A stretch of 64,000 nucleotides of DNA from Volvox africanus (Eukaryota > Chlorophyta > Chlorophyceae > Chlamydomonadales > Volvocaceae), in assembly GCA_030268105.1 (NCBI GenBank), contig BSDZ01000003.1:6061001-6125000 (forward strand), read 5' to 3'. This document shows positions 1-11,474 of the stretch, piece after piece. Within the stretch, counting starts at the first letter, position 1. Each line of letters begins with the position of its first letter. Below the pieces are notes generated by a model. The model was given only the letters and a program-made list of their open reading frames with translations. It made no database searches and was not told where the DNA came from. The translations under genes and the position numbers were made by a program.

Positions 1-861
1 GGACAGTCCGGGCAACGGAACTGGCATTCCCTCCATATCCACACCATCAAACAGCTCGGTGCCCGGTGCGAACCAGGAGACACGCTGCACACCCTTTAGC
101 AGAGCCTCAGCCTTGCGCTGGATATAGGCAGGGAACAAAACACATGCAGCGGTGTCTGGATATTGACATGTACTCCTGTACAAAGTAAGCTGTACAAACA
201 GCTCACATAGAGATGAGGGGATGAACATAACGGTACTTTTCAAGGACCAGAAGACAACAATGCCTTCATAGCTGGTCATACAAACGACCACCAACTACAC
301 GTTTGTTCAGCATTCCGGGTGGAATCAACTCCACATCAATCCGGCAATCCCCTTCCTTAGCCGCATGACCAAAGGCTGCAACAACAGACACCCCTTTGTG
401 AGGTAGTCCACTGCACATCTCCAGCAAAGAGTGACCATCCTCCGACGCACAAGCTCGGATTGCATGCACTCCCATTTTGCCAGTCATAGGTCCTGCATTT
501 GCATGGCAGACACATGAGGCACAGCTTTCAAAGCATTTTGTCCAACTAAGATACATATCTCAGCTCTCAGGACAAATGGCATCAAGTCCACTTGCGACTG
601 GACTCTTATCCCTATCAAGTCAGTGGCACATTGTCAAGCAAAAGACCACGACAGATCTCACTGAAACCAGAAGATACAAAGAGCCTCAGAACGTGATTGA
701 TACGCAGGTACCATTTCATTTGAGCGCATAATATACAAGCCCGAGGCTAATGTACGGCGTGCCTCCATATCATGTGGCTAAACTTCTGGGGCAAGGCGTG
801 CAAGCAAGGCGGCAATCAACTCACCAAATGTGAAGTTTTCCCGTGCAGTGGCCCATTGGTC

Positions 862-1359
862 TTACCATGTCTTCGCCACACCTTCAAAGGAAACTTCTGA
901 TGAAGAGACATCGCATGGTGTCATGTTCACACCACAGCACAACTGCAGGTACTTCCTAACATCACGTAGATAGGTACGAGTTGCAATTGCGGTGTCACGC
1001 CCAACATTCATATCATGTGAGATAAACAGTTTCGGTGTCGGGATAATAAACCTCTTCACCTCATTACCGTGGACGCGGTCTTGCATTTGAGGTGACAGCA
1101 GACCCCATTGATCAGCAGTTCCATCTGTAACCGTCATGGCTGCCGAGCGTGGTGTAGTAAGATGGATAGGGGCCTGAAACACAAGAGAATCTTGAGCAGC
1201 AATCGTGTCAATAGTCTCAAGATTCCTATCAAACGTTCTAGGAACGGTGCCCGGCACAGGTTGACATGCCAAGCCTACAGACAACAGGTTGTCACGTCCC
1301 GCCATCATGGAACACCGTCCAATATATTCAAATTGTGTGACAATAAACGATGCACACAA
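862..1359 (-). pseudogene. gag fragment of element A
   Basis: The likely native start is the Met-Met-Ala-Gly about 15 residues into the open frame, as in the homologous gag at 8314-8925. Shared blocks include LVFQAPIHLTTP, RGLLSPQMQ-like and YLRD.KYLQL, and the fragment ends with EGVAKTW just before a stop. In the sister copy this motif continues into the Retrotrans_gag core (W..F.ELT..LL.HF). The frame therefore breaks in the middle of the gag core. I take it as a dead copy of a retrotransposon capsid gene. Confidence 0.7.
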
Positions 1360-1774
1360 TTCTAAAGCAAGTGTGCAAGCGATTCACACAAATCTAGCAC
1401 AAGAGTACAAGCAATTCGGCCAGCGCACCGACGATACTCTTGCAGACTTCGAGTAAATACGTACTCAGTTGATCCCTGTAGTCCGTGCGATCAGCTGATT
1501 AGAACGCAAGTTGTAACCAGGAGTGACCGCAAGCAATGCCGGACCACTAGTTTTATCTGCAACTCAGAGCGAAGGCTCACACCACAATTGCAGTAAACTA
1601 TAAAGGGATAAAAGCAATCACAATTCGGAAGCAGCGGCGTCTAATCATAACGCAGTCAAGTCCTTCGGCAATAGTGAGCTATGTAGTCCATCGTCGACAG
1701 TCACCATAGCGATAACTTACTTCCGATTGACACAGAGAGACAGTCAGGCAAGGAACCTGTCTCGATACCAAATT

Positions 1775-2513
1775 TGTTGTATCCTTCCTTCTTCAATCAT
1801 GCACTGAATCTGCACGTCTGGATGTTAGCTACGTGCACACCGTGAATAGTCTTCGATTACAAATTGGTAGTCGGCCGTCAGACCCCATGGGCAATGTTCA
1901 TCATCCGGCTGAAGATGCTATGCTGGAATAGCTCAGGCCGAATATAAATGCATAAAACGTATGTATAGGAATTAGATTGTGTTAAGTACACGAGTACTTA
2001 ATCCAAAGTAGCGTCGAGCCGACTTTGGTCTCTAGGTGGCCGTCCTCGCACCTATCACGTCGCGATACCGATGTGCAGTACAGGTCTCACTGGATTTCGA
2101 TCTCAAGTGTGAGTACCTTCGTAGCACTATTCTAAATACCGTGTAATCCGTGATATTAATGAATGCAGCGCATGCAATATGTGAAGGTCCGAATATCGAT
2201 ATTCGGTTGCCGACCCAACCATCGCGATCATCGCATTCTTGCATACGCGTATGGTTTATGACACAGATGAGGTAATAATATTCAAAGCATTATTACGCGG
2301 AATATTATACCAACGGATAGATCGCGCATTAATTATCAGCATTGAGTCAAACATGTTGACCGACAGCGCAATGTCGTAGATGATAATGCGACATGCCTGA
2401 TTAGCTAGATATACTCGAATATATCATGCTAATATGATTATATCATGCTTCATAATGCTCGAATATAATGCGGTCTAGTTCGCTGCAAGTGGGGATCAAA
2501 CCCGCGTACAACA
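1775..2513 (-). repeat. LTR of element A (5' LTR on the minus strand)
   Basis: On the plus strand it starts TGTTGTATCC and ends GTACAACA, the terminal inverted repeats of this family. It aligns along most of its length with the LTRs at 3759-4572 and 9417-10231 but is about 75 bp shorter near its left end. A primer-binding-site sequence abuts its left edge, so it is the 5' LTR of a minus-strand element. Confidence 0.8.
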
Positions 2514-2706
2514 GCCCATGGGGTCTGATGGCCATCTACCGCTTTGTAAACGAAGACTATTGTAAGTTGAATCATCCTTATTCTTGAGTCTTCCGATGTC
2601 ACTTTGTCCGATTTGGATCGCCTTGGTGTTCGTAAGCTTGGTGAGCACTTAGCTAACATCCAGATGTGCAGATTCAGTGCATGATTGAGGAAGGAAGGAT
2701 ACAACA
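2514..2706 (+). repeat. inverted LTR fragment of the gypsy family
   Basis: Read on the plus strand it equals the reverse complement of the outer part of the neighbouring LTR: it begins at GCCCATGGGGTCTGA and ends AGGAAGGATACAACA. It directly abuts the end of the element A LTR, giving a tail-to-tail arrangement. It is truncated and is followed at once by protease-coding sequence on the minus strand, so it marks a rearrangement breakpoint. Confidence 0.75.
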
Positions 2707-3758
2707 GTCGCTGGCACCGGTGTCATCGAGTGCCTTCAGGGTACGACCATTTAGACCGACCTGAATCACCAGGACACAGTTATCTACGAGCAACTGCCCA
2801 GCAGATAACGTCAGTGCACTCAGAGCTGGTTCGGAACTTACGGAACCCTCATCAGGAGCCTCATACCAAACATCAACTGAGTAGGGTATTCCTGGCCATG
2901 GAGCCAGCATACCCTCCCGATCCACACTGTTAGTCAAAACGGTGTCCGGCTCGAACCGGTGGACACGCCGCATATCCTTTAACGATGCCTCTGCCTTGTG
3001 CTGACAGAAGTCAGGGAGCAATACATGTGTGGCGGTGCCTGGATATTGACGCCTACATCTCCTGTACATGGCCAATTGTTCCGACATCTCTCGCAGAGAC
3101 GAGGGGATGAACAATACAATGTGGTTTGACAGATAGATAGATGACAGGGGACGGCGTGGTATAAACAGATAACACAGCGGATCAAAGCAGAGAAGTCCTG
3201 TGCATCCGTCAAGCGTGATGCGTCATGCAATGACTCGCTCGATGTGTCCAAGGACACAAGGCAGCAATGCCCTCGTGGCTGGCCATAAGGATGACCACCG
3301 ACCACGTGTAAGTTCAGCAATCCCGGGTGGAGCCCCCTCCGCAGGAACCCGGGCAAACCCCTATTTCGGCTTAGGGACCAATGGCAGCAGCATCAGGCAC
3401 TCCTTGGTAGGATGGCCATCTTCTGACGCTTGAACATGGATTTGTTGCAATTCCATTTTGGGTTTATAATAAATGGGTCATCAGTGCGCGTCCGCTTCGC
3501 GTCGGGGTCAGAGCACTGTGCGGCTGCCATCGACGGTGCGCCCCCACACTTCCTGCTCTTTGCTGGGTCCGAGGTTGGACCTGCTCTCCCTGATCCGTGG
3601 ACACCTGAGCTAGCGCCCCCAAGCGTCCTACACTGTCTGTCCTTGTGTCGTGCCATGACAGTAGGTGTGGGGCGAGTAGCTCCAAGTTCCTGATCCAGAG
3701 CCACAGCTTCCCCAAGCAGATCCTGCGCCTGCACAGCATTTGCATGAGGGGTAGGTTT
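2707..3758 (-). pseudogene. gag-protease part of the older host element (element B), left of the insertion
   Basis: The minus strand encodes an aspartic-protease-like segment with the catalytic-type motif LDDTGASD at about 2720-2760, preceded by a linker (VDVWYEAPDEG) also found at 7388-7762 in the full-length element. Nearer 3758 the frame is basic and Pro/Thr-rich, as expected for the C-terminal part of gag. Across the insertion at 3759-10231 the frame joins sequence ending G-E-D-D-V at 10237, so this is the interrupted continuation of the gag at 10435-11035. Pol is missing; the left end is broken at the inverted LTR fragment. Confidence 0.65.
3754..3758. repeat. target-site duplication GGTTT (left copy)
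   Basis: The five bases GGTTT immediately before the left LTR are repeated at 10232-10236 immediately after the right LTR. Five base pairs is the usual length for Ty3/gypsy integrases. Confidence 0.85.
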
Positions 3759-4572
3759 TGTTGTATCCTTCCTTCTTCGATCATGCACTGAATCTGCACG
3801 TCTGAGTGTTAGCTACGCGTGCATGGTGCTTACAACAGCAAGACACTTCAGTGCAAGCAACGTGACAGCGGAAGACTTATAAATAAGGAAAGATGCAACT
3901 TACAATGATCTTCAGTTGCAAATTAGGAGTCTGCCGTCAGACACCGCGGGCAGCGTTCATCATCCGGCTGAAGATGCTATGCTGGAATAGCTCAGGCCGA
4001 ATATAAATGCATAAAACGTATATATCAGAATCAGACCGAGTTAAGTACACGAGTACTTGACCCAAAATAGCGTCAAGCCGACTTCGGTCTCTAGGCGGCC
4101 GTCCTCGCACCTATCACGTCACGATACCGATATGCAGTACAGGTCTCACTGGATTTCGATGTCAAGTGTGAGTACCTTCATAGCACTATTCTAAATACCA
4201 CGTAATCCGTGATATTAATGAATGCAACGCATGCAATATGCGAAGGTCCGAATATCGACATTCAGTTGCCGACCTAACCATCGCGATCGTCGCATTCTTG
4301 CATACGCGTATGGTTTATGACACAGATAAGGTAATAATATTCAAAGCATTATTACACGGAATTTTATACCAACGGATAGATCGCGCATTAATTATCAGCA
4401 TCGAGTCAAACATGTTGACCGACAGCGCAATGTCATAGATGATAATGCGACATGCCTGATTAGGTAGATATACTCAAATATATCATGCTAATATGATTAT
4501 ATCATGCTTCGTAATGCTCAAATATAATGCGGTTTACTTCGGTGCAAGTGGGGATCGAACCCGCATACAACA
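3759..4572 (-). repeat. left (3') LTR of the chromovirus
   Basis: It runs from TGTTGTATCC to GCATACAACA and is preceded by GGTTT. On the minus strand it is the 3' LTR, since the polypurine tract abuts it at 4573. Near its right end lies GGGATCGAACC (4551-4561), the reverse complement of a perfect tRNA B-box. Confidence 0.88.
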
Positions 4573-4588
4573 ACTATCCCCCCTCCCG
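4573..4588 (-). other. polypurine tract of the chromovirus
   Basis: On the minus strand it reads CGGGAGGGGGGATAGT and ends exactly at the first base of the 3' LTR. This is the position and composition of the plus-strand DNA primer of LTR retroelements. Confidence 0.85.
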
Positions 4589-4631
4589 TATGCAGTGTCC
4601 ACGCTGCATCGAACAGCATCGACTGCAGAGA

Positions 4632-5400
4632 TCACTGGGTCTGTGTGGCACGTAGGCGAGCTTCCTCCAATAAGGGCTTCATCTCCGGTGAGAAGTTACA
4701 CATTGGCTCCCATGAATTATGCTCGCTAGAATAGCCAGTCCACTTGACCAGATAACAATCCGTCGTCCGTTGTTGTGCCGCGTCCAAGCATGCCTTCGCG
4801 TTTGTCATGTGGGATAGGAACGACTTGGCAAAGGTTTTAGCCGCTGGGATATTTATCTCCAACCTTCGCCACATGGGTAGTGCAGGATGGGATCCATAAT
4901 TCAGAAAGGAAGGGCTTTGACCTGTAGAGCGGTTAACAGTGTTGTTAAGCACGAATTCTGCCGAAGTCAGAAATGTATCCCAAACAGAGGGTGTGTGTCC
5001 CGCGAAATTCCTCAACATATCGCCCAGCGTGTGATTTGTGCATTCGGTTTGCCCATCGGATTGTGGATGATATGCTGTGCTCAAATGAACGCGCATACCA
5101 ACAAGTTCACATAGCACTTCCCAAAACTTAGACGTGAATTGACCGCCACGATCGGATATCACATTTTTACGCCATGCAATCGGACCACATTATCGAAAAA
5201 TAATCGTGCTGTTTGCTCAGCGGTGCAAGACGAGGTGCAGGGGGCTAAGTGAGCCATCTTGGTCAAACGATCGACCATAACGAACACCGAGTTGTATCCC
5301 CCCTCAGTTTTGGGCAGCGCGACTACAAAGTCCATAGAAACACTTTCCCAAGGGCCACCTGAATGAGCGTCATATGAGCCCTGCCAGACGCGTACTTCCA
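4632..5400 (-). pseudogene. integrase and chromodomain of the chromovirus, frameshifted
   Basis: The catalytic core shows SMDFVVALP (first Asp), [11 protein letters not shown] (second Asp) and AYHPQSDGQTE (Glu), the D,D35E pattern of Ty3/gypsy integrases. The two halves are in different frames, with a break near 5165 after the LHGVKM stretch. The C-terminus has a chromodomain core, YLVKWTGYSSEHNSWEP, that would tether integration to methylated histone. Between AAQQRT and the chromodomain, the GPY/F region normally found there is absent, so an internal deletion has fused the core to the chromodomain. The integrase could not work as it stands. Confidence 0.85.
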
Positions 5401-6089
5401 GGATGTCCTGCTAACGGATCCTCATGGAACCGTGCAAGAATATCATAACGCAAAGTGTCGTCGTTCAGTACGACGATTTGTGTGGTCGAACCATCCTTCC
5501 GTAGCCACAAATTGTAGCGTTTGTGCAAATGCTCCACATTACTCAGTGAAGCAAACCATGGATCGGTCTGATATGTCATCTTGAGTCGTTGCGCAAGATC
5601 CGCTGCTATCGGCACCTCCTGACTGCGCGAACGAGTAACCGGTGCTGCCAAAATCGCAGCATGTAATGATGGATGTCGACTGAGGGCGTCAGCAATATTA
5701 ATCCTGCCGGCGATACATTCCCACGTACAGTCGAAACGAGATAAATATTCCATCCACCGGGCTTGTCGTCGGTTAAGCGTGGGGACATTCTGCAAGAATG
5801 TCAGCGGTTTGTGGTCAGTCTTCAGCGTAAAAGGGCGGCCTTCGAGGTAACAGCGCCACTCCTTCAAAGCATGTAGAGCTGCCAACAGCTCCTGCTCTCC
5901 GGTTGTATATTGGGTCTCCACACCCCGAGAACTTCTTACTCGTGAAGGTGATCGGTCGTCCTTCCTGCAACAATACAGTGCCGCTTCCATACAAGGAAGC
6001 ATCCGATATAACTTCAACACGGAATGGCAACGAGTAATCAGGGAAAGAGAGGGTAACGTCGTCGGCGATGATTCACGTGAGCTCTTCAA
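5370..6089 (-). pseudogene. RNase H domain of the chromovirus, frameshifted
   Basis: RNase H motifs are visible in two frames: the N-terminal EVISDASLYGSG in one (about 5990-6030) and TTGEQELLAALHALKEWR, LKTDHKPLTFL and NIADALSRHP in the other. The frame change lies near 5935. After the RNase H, AGHPGSTR marks the start of the integrase zinc-binding region before another stop. It follows the RT directly, as in all Ty3/gypsy pol genes. Confidence 0.85.
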
Positions 6090-6936
6090 ATGCCTGCTGA
6101 CACTCGGGTGTCCAGGCCTCTAGCAAAGTGAAACCTCCTTTCTTCGTCAAATTTGTAAGCGGGGCCGTAATAATGGAGTAATTTTTGATAAACTTACGGA
6201 AATAATTGGTCAAACCCAAGAACTGGTGTAGTTTGGTGAGGTTCTGCGGTGCAGGCCACTCGTGAACCACAGCTACTTTCCGTGGGTCCATCCTTATTCC
6301 AGTGGCCGACACGATGTGGCCCAAATACTCCACTTGAGGCTGCGCCCAAAAACACTTGGCCCGTTTAGCAAACAATTGCTCCCGCTTCATCACCTCAAGC
6401 ACGAGCTCAAGATGCTTCAGGTGCTCCTCGCGCATCTTGGAATATATTAAAATATCATCCAAATAACAAACGATGAACCTGTCGATATACAGACTGAACA
6501 TGCAATCCATCACTGCTTGAAATGTGGCGGGTGCATTAGGAAGTCCAAACGACAAGACCGTGTACTCGAAGTGATCAAACGGGGTCCAGAAAGCGGTTTT
6601 CGGAATATCAGAAGCAGCAATGCGTATCTGATTATACCCCTGTTGAAGGTCAATCGAGGAAAAATAAGCTGAGCCTTTCAGATTATCGAGCAGGTCATCG
6701 ACGCGTGGCAAAGGGTAGCGATTTTTAATCATAGTCGCATTCAAGCCCCGACAATCAATGCACATGCGCAATGTCCCATCCTTCTTACCGACAAACAATA
6801 TCGGTGCAGAATATGGCGATGTGCTGGGCCGAATCATACCCTTTGCGAGCAGATCCCCCACTTGCCGCTTCATCTGCCCAACTTTAGCGGGCTTAACCTG
6901 TACATAGGTTGTGAAACGGGTTGTGCTCGGGCACAA
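6073..6936 (-). pseudogene. reverse transcriptase domain of the chromovirus
   Basis: This frame is open for 287 codons and covers almost the whole RT palm and fingers. Motifs in order are MIRPSTSPYSAPILFV, RMCIDCRGLNA, YPLPRVDDLL, FSSIDLQQGYNQI, SFGLPNAPATFQ, the catalytic CYLDDILIYS, and the connection-domain HQFLGLTNYFRKFI. The catalytic Asp pair is intact, but flanking domains are frameshifted, so the polyprotein as a whole is dead. Its 5' end is separated from the protease by a stretch in other frames (6943-7377). Confidence 0.9.
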
Positions 6937-7387
6937 GAGGGATCAGATGGTCAGCAGGTAACATAGGTGGGAGCCCCAGGATGACAAATGCATCAGTATA
7001 ATTTGGCAATAGGGGGCTGCGACCGCAGAATCTTTCACAAGAGACTGCACGGTGGTAGCAATCGATTGCACCCAAGGCAAGCAATTCATGGGCGTCTCCC
7101 TTATCATTTGATAGGTTTCTTTTGCACCCTTCAAGCTTGGGTTCTTTATTTCGCCAGACGAACGCCGCTCAAGTGAAATTAACCATAGGCTCCGCAACAG
7201 TTCCGCCCTCCTCTGGTGTGACATCTTGGTACGACAGACAAGGTACCTTAGGCGATAGGTTCCCTTTTGCACAATGGCCAATTGTGCTGGACTCCATATC
7301 GATGTGCGCGCGGTACTGTTGTTATGTTGCGGCACCCAATGTCCATGTAGTGCTGTCTCCGAGAGACCTTGTTGCACTCATTGGGCC

Positions 7388-7762
7388 CTAACACACAGAG
7401 GGTCCTTCGACGACTAAGGGTGATCCTGCCCACGATGGGATGCTTACCCTCATCAACGAGGGTAACCTGTCACAATCAGATGACTGTGGGGTAAACCCCA
7501 ACACATTCACCTCCTTTGCCAAGATGAAGTCGTCACTGGCACTGGTATCCTCAAGTGCCTTCATCATTTGACCAGCGAGGCCGACTTCAATAACGGAAAC
7601 ACAATAACCTGTCAGAGTCGACTCCACAGATAACAATAGTGATTCCAGGGCGGGCTCAAAATTAACAAGAACCACTACAGGGGCTTCATACCAGACATCA
7701 AAGGCATAGGACAATTCTGGCAACAGAACTGCAGATCCCGCCACGTTCACATCATCAATCAA
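7388..7762 (-). pseudogene. protease region of the chromovirus
   Basis: The segment AFDVWYEAPVVVL followed by MMKALEDTSASDDFIL corresponds to the retropepsin region of the related copy at 2707-3114. The active-site triplet reads DTS here, against DTG in the sister copy; a single base change would do this and would probably reduce activity. It lies between gag and RT. Confidence 0.65.
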
Positions 7763-8313
7763 TACAGTGCCTGACTTGAATCAGAGGACACGTTGCATAT
7801 TGTTTAACAAAGCGGTAGCCCTAGGCTGGCTGTGAAATGGTAGCAACAAACATGCAGGAGTGTCCGGACATTGATGTCTACATCTCCTGTACCTGACCAG
7901 CTGTTCGAACGGCTCACTTTGAGATGAGGGGATGAACAAATGATATGTTCTCAAGGACTAAAAGCAACGATGCTTCACAGTTGGACATACGAATGACCAC
8001 CGACCATGCATTTGTTCAGCTATCCCGGATGGAGTCAACTCCGCATCAATCCAGGCATCCCCCTACTTTGACCGTGGGGCCAAAGGCGGCAACAATGGCA
8101 ATCCATCATGAGATAACCCACCGCACATCTCCAACAGAGAGTGATCTCCTTCCAACGCACAAGCTTGGATTGTGTACACTCCCCTTTTGTCAGTCATGAG
8201 TCCTGCGCTTGCATGGTAGTCACATGAGGCACAAATCTCAAAGCATTCTGTCTAGCTGGAATACGCATCTCAGCTCTTAGGACAATTGGCATCACAAGAG
8301 CCTCAAAATGTAA

Positions 8314-8925
8314 TTAGTAGGCAGTTACAGTTTCATTCGGAAACATGAAAAATGAGTCAAAGGCTAACATACAGTGTGCCTCAATATCACGTGACTGAGC
8401 TTCTGGGGTAAAGTGTGCAAGCAGTGTGACAGTCAACTCATCAAACATGAAGTTTTCCCATGCAGTGATCCCTTGATCATACCATGTCTTTGCTATACCC
8501 TCGAGGGTATTTCCAACAAAGACACATCTCACCTCATCATGTTCACCGCCACGGACCAACTGCAGGTACTTCCAAATATCACGTAGATAGAAACGAGTTG
8601 CATTCACAATGTCACGTCCAACATTCATATCATACAAGATAAATAATTTCGGTGCTGTGATGGTAAACCTCTTCACCTCATTACCGACGGCGCGTTCTTG
8701 CATTTGAGGCGATAGCAAACCCCGCTGATCGGCAATTCCATCTGTAACCGTCAGGGCTGCCAAGTGTGGCGTAGTAAGATGGATAGGGGCCTGAAACACA
8801 AGAGGATCTTGAGCAGTAACTGTGTCAATAGTCTCAGGATCCCTATCAAACATTCTAGGAATGGTACCCAGCTCAGGTTGACATGCCAAGCCTACAACCG
8901 ACGGGTCGTCAAGTCCCGCCATCAT
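8314..8925 (-). pseudogene. gag (capsid) region of the chromovirus
   Basis: A 203-residue frame begins MMAGLDDPSVVGLACQP and contains the Retrotrans_gag core IAKTWYDQG....WENFMFDELTVTLLAHF. The frame stops before any zinc knuckle; the sequence further left continues gag-like in other frames. The role of the intact protein would be to form the virus-like particle. The interval 8926-9396 between gag and the primer-binding site holds only leader sequence. Confidence 0.75.
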
Positions 8926-9397
8926 GGAACACTGACCAATATATTCAACTTGCGTGACAATAAACGATGCACATAATTTTTAAGCAAGTGTGCAAGCGAT
9001 TCACACGAATCTAGCACAAGAGCACCAGCAATTCGGTCAGCAAACCGACAATACTTTTGCAGACTTCGAGTAGATATGGCAGATACGTACTCAGTTGGTC
9101 CCTGAAGTCCGCGTGATCAGAGCCTCCAGCTGATTAGAACGCAAGTTGTAACCAGGGGCTATTGCAAGTGGTGCCGGACCACTAGTTTCACCTGCAACTC
9201 AGAGCAAAGGCTCACGCCATAATTGCAGTAAACCACAAGGGTATAAAAGCAATCAGAATTTGGAAGCAACATTATCTAATACAGTGTGGACAAGTTCTTC
9301 GGCTATAATGTCTAGTGGGCGACGTCGCCCATGGTCGAAAATCGTCCTAGAAAGAACTTACTTCCGATTGAGCATCATTAGACAATCAGGCAATGAA

Positions 9398-9412
9398 CCT
9401 GTCTCGATACCA
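9398..9412 (-). other. primer-binding site of the chromovirus
   Basis: On the minus strand it reads TGGTATCGAGACAGG, four or five bases inside the 5' LTR. TGGTATC is the start of primer-binding sites that pair with the 3' end of initiator tRNA-Met in many plant elements. The same sequence occurs in elements A (about 1755-1772) and B (about 11452-11471). Confidence 0.7.
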
Positions 9413-9416
9413 AATT

Positions 9417-10231
9417 TGTTGTATCCTTCCTTCTTTGATCATGCACTGAATCTGCACGTCTGAGTGTTAGCTACGCGTGCATGGTGCTTACGAACAGCAA
9501 GACACTTCATTGCAAGCAACGTGACAGCGGAAGACTTATAAATAAGGAAAGATGCAACTTACAATGATCTTCAGTTGCAAATTAGGAGTCTGCCGTCAGA
9601 CCCCGTGGGCAGTGTTTATCATCCGGCTGAAGATGCTATGCTGGAATAGCTCAGGCCGATAATAAATGAGTAAAACGTATATATCAGAATCAGACCGAGT
9701 TAAGTACACGAGTACTTGACCCAAAATAGCATCAAGCCGACTTTGGTCTCTAGGCGGCCGTCCTCGCACCTATCACGTCACCATACCGATATGCAGTACA
9801 GGTCTCACTGGATTTCGATCTCAAGTGTGAGTACCTTCATAGCACTATTCTAAATACCGCGTAATCCGTGATATTAATGAATGCAACGCATGCAATATGC
9901 GAAGGTCCGAATATCGATATTCAGTTGCCGACCTAACCATCGCAATCATCGCATTCTTGCATACGCGTATGGTTTATGACACAGATAAGGTAATAATATT
10001 CAAAGCATTATTACGCGGAATATTATACCAACGGATAGATCGCGCATTAATTATCAGCATTGAGTCAAACATGTTGACCGACAGCGCAATGTCGTAGATG
10101 ATAATGCGACATGCCTGATTAGCTAGATATACTCGAATATATCATGCTAATATGATTATATCATGCTTCGTAATGCTCAAATATAATGCGGTCAACTTCG
10201 GTGCAAGTGGGGATCGAAGCTGCATACAACA
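9417..10231 (-). repeat. right (5') LTR of the chromovirus
   Basis: It begins TGTTGTATCC and ends GCATACAACA, followed by the target duplication GGTTT at 10232-10236. It carries the promoter side of the element on the minus strand. It differs from the left LTR by scattered substitutions and small indels. Confidence 0.88.
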
Positions 10232-10434
10232 GGTTTGACATCATCCTCACCGGCAAGGAGTCGCACCTCTGTTCCCCTAGCAAATTTTAGGGTTGTACGA
10301 CTTGAATGGCTCCCCAGACAAGTTAGTAGCGCACCATTTTGCCAAAAGTTTTGGTAGGCCTCACTGGAACCAAGGTAAGGTTAGCAATGGGTGTCACTAG
10401 TGCTTCAAAGCATGACTGGTATGCAGGTACATTT

Positions 10435-11035
10435 TCACCCCGACGCATGTAATATGTACCGGCCGCCAACAACTTGCAACTTGCGAGCCTCTACATCACG
10501 TGCGTGCACCTCTGTGGCAAACTGTGTGAGCAAAGCAGAAGTCAACTCATCAAACGTGAAGTCAGTCCTGGCGGTGGTCCATTCATCGTACCAGTCCTTC
10601 ACCACGCCCTCGGCCATCTGATACCATCATTATCACCACCATGCACAGCCTGGAGATATTTCTTAACATCACGTACATACGTGCAAGTTGAATCAGCTAT
10701 GCTATGGTCTGGTGTCTTAGGATTCTCATGAAGTGAGATTTTAAGCCTGGGTACAGGAATTGTAAGTCTCATCACCTCGGGTAGACCGGCGCGGTCTTGC
10801 ATTTGAGGTGACAGAAGACCCCGCGGATCAGCAGTGTTCTCCATATTAGCACAATCAGATGGGCAGGGGTCTGAAGAACAAGGGATTCTTGAGTAGCTTG
10901 CGTGCCAACAGTCTTAAGACCTCTATCCATAGCTCTAGCAACCACGACAAGTTCAGGTTGGCTTGCTAAGCTAGTAAGCGGCGTATTGTCGCGTCCCACA
11001 GCCCTGGGACACGAATCAACACCCTCAGCTTGCAT
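10435..11035 (-). pseudogene. diverged gag of element B
   Basis: Fragments in three frames together cover gag: VARAMDRGLKTVGTQATQES and LVLQTPAHLI (10772-11035), RGLLSPQMQDRA and YVRDVKKYLQAV (10599-10844), and VKDWYDEW....FTFDELTSALL (10435-10617). These match gag blocks of the full-length element in the same order. Several frameshifts separate them. Confidence 0.7.
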
Positions 11036-11474
11036 GATAGAAGACAGCTTCTAATGCAAAGGCAACACAAGAGTACAAACAATTCGGTGAGCCTACCAAC
11101 AGCACTCTTGAGTAGATTGAGCAGGTTCAGCAAGTACGTGCCCAATCGGCTTCTAATCTCCGTAGTTTGTGTGATCAGGATCGCCAACTGGTCAGGGCAC
11201 AAGCCGACCTCAGATGTTGCTGCAAGCAATGCCGGACCGCTGAGATTACCTGCGACTCAGGGTGCACACTTACACAACAAGTGCAGCAATTAAGCAAAAG
11301 CAATCAAGCAATTACAAACCGGAAGCGGCGGCGTCCAACATGGCGCGGCCCAGGTCTTCAGCAAAAGTATCTAGCGGTCCACGTCGTTCCTCACTGACAC
11401 TCGCTATGGAAAGAACCTACTTCCGATTAAGCACAAAGAGACAGTTGGGCAACGAACCTGTCTCGATACCAAAT

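Larger units (their letters stand above)
1..2513 (-). mobile_element. 5' part of a Ty3/gypsy LTR retrotransposon (element A), cut by the window edge
   Basis: This is a minus-strand element whose 5' LTR is at 1775-2513. A primer-binding site lies just inside that LTR (about 1755-1772), a gag reading frame lies at 862-1359, and sequence matching the gag/protease linker of the neighbouring elements runs to position 1. The pol part lies beyond the window. The gag is clearly related to that at 8314-8925. Reading frames beyond 862 are broken, so it looks like a decayed copy. The stretch 1366-1754 matches the untranslated leader of the full-length element. Confidence 0.75.
3759..10231 (-). mobile_element. 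full-length but decayed Ty3/gypsy chromovirus
   Basis: This 6.47-kb element has ~815-bp LTRs at both ends with TGTTGTAT...ATACAACA termini and a perfect 5-bp target duplication. Inside, from right to left on the minus strand, are a primer-binding site, gag, protease, reverse transcriptase, RNase H, integrase, a chromodomain and a polypurine tract against the 3' LTR. This order, with RT before integrase plus a C-terminal chromodomain, defines a chromovirus. The two LTRs differ at scattered positions (roughly 97% identical by eye), and pol has several frameshifts, so it is an old, non-autonomous insertion. Confidence 0.9.

Noticed and set aside
4530..4572. A tRNA gene at the LTR end
   Set aside because: Only a T-arm/B-box-like piece is present; there is no anticodon arm, D-arm or acceptor stem.
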